64,000 bases of DNA from CAWDMN01 sp963803155 (GTDB lineage Bacteria; Acidobacteriota; Terriglobia; Versatilivoradales; Versatilivoraceae). The position numbers and the translations under genes are program-made. The notes beneath the pieces are model-generated. The model was not told the origin of the DNA, searched no databases, and saw only the letters and a list, made by a program, of their open reading frames with translations. The stretch is taken from positions 81,648 through 145,647 of the forward strand of contig CAWDMN010000063.1 in the NCBI GenBank assembly GCA_963803155.1, given 5' to 3'. This document shows, piece after piece, positions 62,897 to 64,000 of the stretch (the first letter of the stretch is position 1; every line of letters begins with the position of its first letter).

Positions 62897-64000
62897 TTAC
62901 ACACGGACCAGCCCCTGATCCAATAATTGCCTGATAATCAGAATACTTTCTACCTCCCGGAAAGGGCAGATGGATAGGATGGATTGAATGTCCCAACTAT
63001 CATTGATTCGTGAAAGGATAAAAGCTTCCTGCTGATTCAGCGTCAAGTGCATTATGACGTCCGGTGAAACCGAGTAGTATAAGACCGATCCGGGGGTGAG
63101 TCCTGACTGATAGAACTGTTGAATAATTTTCTTTTCTGCCTGCATCATCAGTTTTTGGGCCGCCTCATTATTCGGCTCTTTTTCCAATACCGACTGCAGG
63201 GATTGAAGCGCTTCTTCAGCTTTATTGGCCTGGATCAGATCCGAAATACTGGATATGAGTTGCGGAACGGATGTTGAGACTGGCGGAATCCTTGCCGGAG
63301 GCGGGGGAGCGGGCAACTCCCCTTCAAAGCGGATGAATCCTTGACTGAGAAGCTCGTAAAGGCAGGCATAAATATGGAATGGGGAAGCATGCATTTGCAG
63401 AACGATTTCTCCCACGCTCACTTTTTTCTTGATGAAGAATAGAATGCGAGGAGTCTCCGGGGGTAGATTTACCCCCGTAAATTTGCGGTTGGGCGCCAGG
63501 CCCAACACTGTTTGATCCGAAGGGATCAATTTTCGGAAGCGGTTCCATTCGTCCAGGCGATAAATGCCTTCCATTACAACCGTAGATGGTTTAATCGCCA
63601 CCGGGATCAAATCCTTGGGATATTCCTCTCCCTCATGAAACTCAAAATGTGCCTCTGGCCAGAGAAATAGTTCGTAGATTGATTCCGTATTTCGATTGCA
63701 AAGAAGCTCCACTACTTCAACTTCAGTCAGGAGCCCCGTGGAGATAAGGACGCGCCCCAACTTCTCCTCCGTCTGCTGATGAACCGCCAATGCTTGCCGG
63801 AGTTGAGATTCCTCCAATTTTCCCCGATGCAATAAAAATTGTCCGAATAATTCCCGGGGATCATTGGATGTGGAACAAACAATCATCCCTTTTTCAAAGT
63901 AGATTTGTTTATTTATTTGCTGGTGGCCGATTTTGAGAACGCCGGTTTTTTGGCTGACTTCCAGGAACTGGAGCAAGTCAGCCACACTCATGGTTTTCAG
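62897..64000 (-). CDS. DUF4388 (PATAN-like) domain protein, 5' end outside window
   Basis: At least 367 residues are visible. The first visible residues LKTMSVADLLQFLEVSQKTG match the start of a DUF4388 domain only from its second strand, so the true start is probably upstream of the window; ATG 63991 is an internal in-frame ATG. A helical section (about 105-230) and a proline-rich linker (about 230-250) follow. A TPR-like stretch (AEEALQSLQSVLEKEPNN) and a C-terminal winged-helix-like part (LSRINDSWDIQSILSIC) end the protein. Such proteins in delta-proteobacteria and Acidobacteria relate to motility and two-component signalling. The function here is unproven. Confidence 0.8.
   Translation of the reverse strand: MKTMSVADLLQFLEVSQKTGVLKIGHQQINKQIYFEKGMIVCSTSNDPRELFGQFLLHRGKLEESQLRQALAVHQQTEEKLGRVLISTGLLTEVEVVELLCNRNTESIYELFLWPEAHFEFHEGEEYPKDLIPVAIKPSTVVMEGIYRLDEWNRFRKLIPSDQTVLGLAPNRKFTGVNLPPETPRILFFIKKKVSVGEIVLQMHASPFHIYACLYELLSQGFIRFEGELPAPPPPARIPPVSTSVPQLISSISDLIQANKAEEALQSLQSVLEKEPNNEAAQKLMMQAEKKIIQQFYQSGLTPGSVLYYSVSPDVIMHLTLNQQEAFILSRINDSWDIQSILSICPFREVESILIIRQLLDQGLVRV

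Overview
The window looks like a chromosomal segment of a Gram-negative heterotroph, most likely an Acidobacteriota member or a close relative. The evidence is lpxD (lipid A, so an outer membrane), a CRTAC1/ASPIC-UnbV protein, a Ser/Thr kinase carrying a PD40 propeller, and several Tat-exported Gfo/Idh and aldo/keto reductase proteins. A PVM-related bacterial microcompartment (BMC) locus also fits. The phylum call is an inference from gene content. No rRNA, tRNA, CRISPR array or intact insertion sequence was seen.

Layout: 1-993 is lpxD, cut by the left edge. 1168-3147 is a radical SAM protein resembling the tetraether-lipid-synthase (Tes/MJ0619) family. 3886-12030 holds a uroporphyrinogen-decarboxylase-like protein, a CRTAC1 protein and a very large hybrid histidine kinase with repeated periplasmic domains. 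12142-15283 holds a FucP-type sugar permease, MarC and an exported RraA-like protein.

15722-24603 is the centrepiece, a BMC locus. Its order is PduS-like flavoprotein, PduT-like Fe-S shell trimer, divergent DeoR regulator, PduL, three BMC-H, BMC-P, CoA-acylating aldehyde dehydrogenase, two more BMC-P, and a class II (fuculose/rhamnulose-1-phosphate type) aldolase with a C-terminal encapsulation-like helix. The likely job is to take up fucose or rhamnose, cleave the phosphorylated ketose, and oxidise lactaldehyde to an acyl-CoA and acyl-phosphate inside the shell. No diol dehydratase, glycyl radical enzyme, lactate dehydrogenase or alcohol dehydrogenase is encoded in the locus. PduS plus the Fe-S shell protein may therefore carry the electrons out. 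Pyruvate:ferredoxin oxidoreductase and a dihydroorotate-dehydrogenase-like protein follow at 25137-29856.

30104-37982 is a sugar/uronate catabolic neighbourhood (two Gfo/Idh/MocA proteins, a DUF6807 protein, a zinc alcohol dehydrogenase, uronate isomerase) interrupted by a HicBA toxin-antitoxin pair. 38150-39492 is a GntR(YtrA-type)/membrane-protein pair. 40009-43554 is a C10-family cysteine protease fused to plant-type leucine-rich repeats. 44323-48757 is a compact Ser/Thr kinase, small protein and radical SAM/SPASM cluster that could be an undescribed peptide-modification system. 49157-61084 holds a PD40 protein, a degenerate aldo/keto reductase, a tetraheme cytochrome, a PduO-type cobalamin adenosyltransferase, FlgM, a GH2 glycosidase and a frameshifted Aas-like MFS/acyltransferase/acyl-ACP synthetase. 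61514-64000 holds a second GntR regulator and a DUF4388 protein cut by the right edge.

The gaps between genes are unusually rich in structured non-coding repeats. They include REP-like clusters, an 89-bp two-hairpin element present twice in opposite orientation 49 kb apart, several inverted-repeat-bounded (MITE-like) elements, and short tandem repeats.
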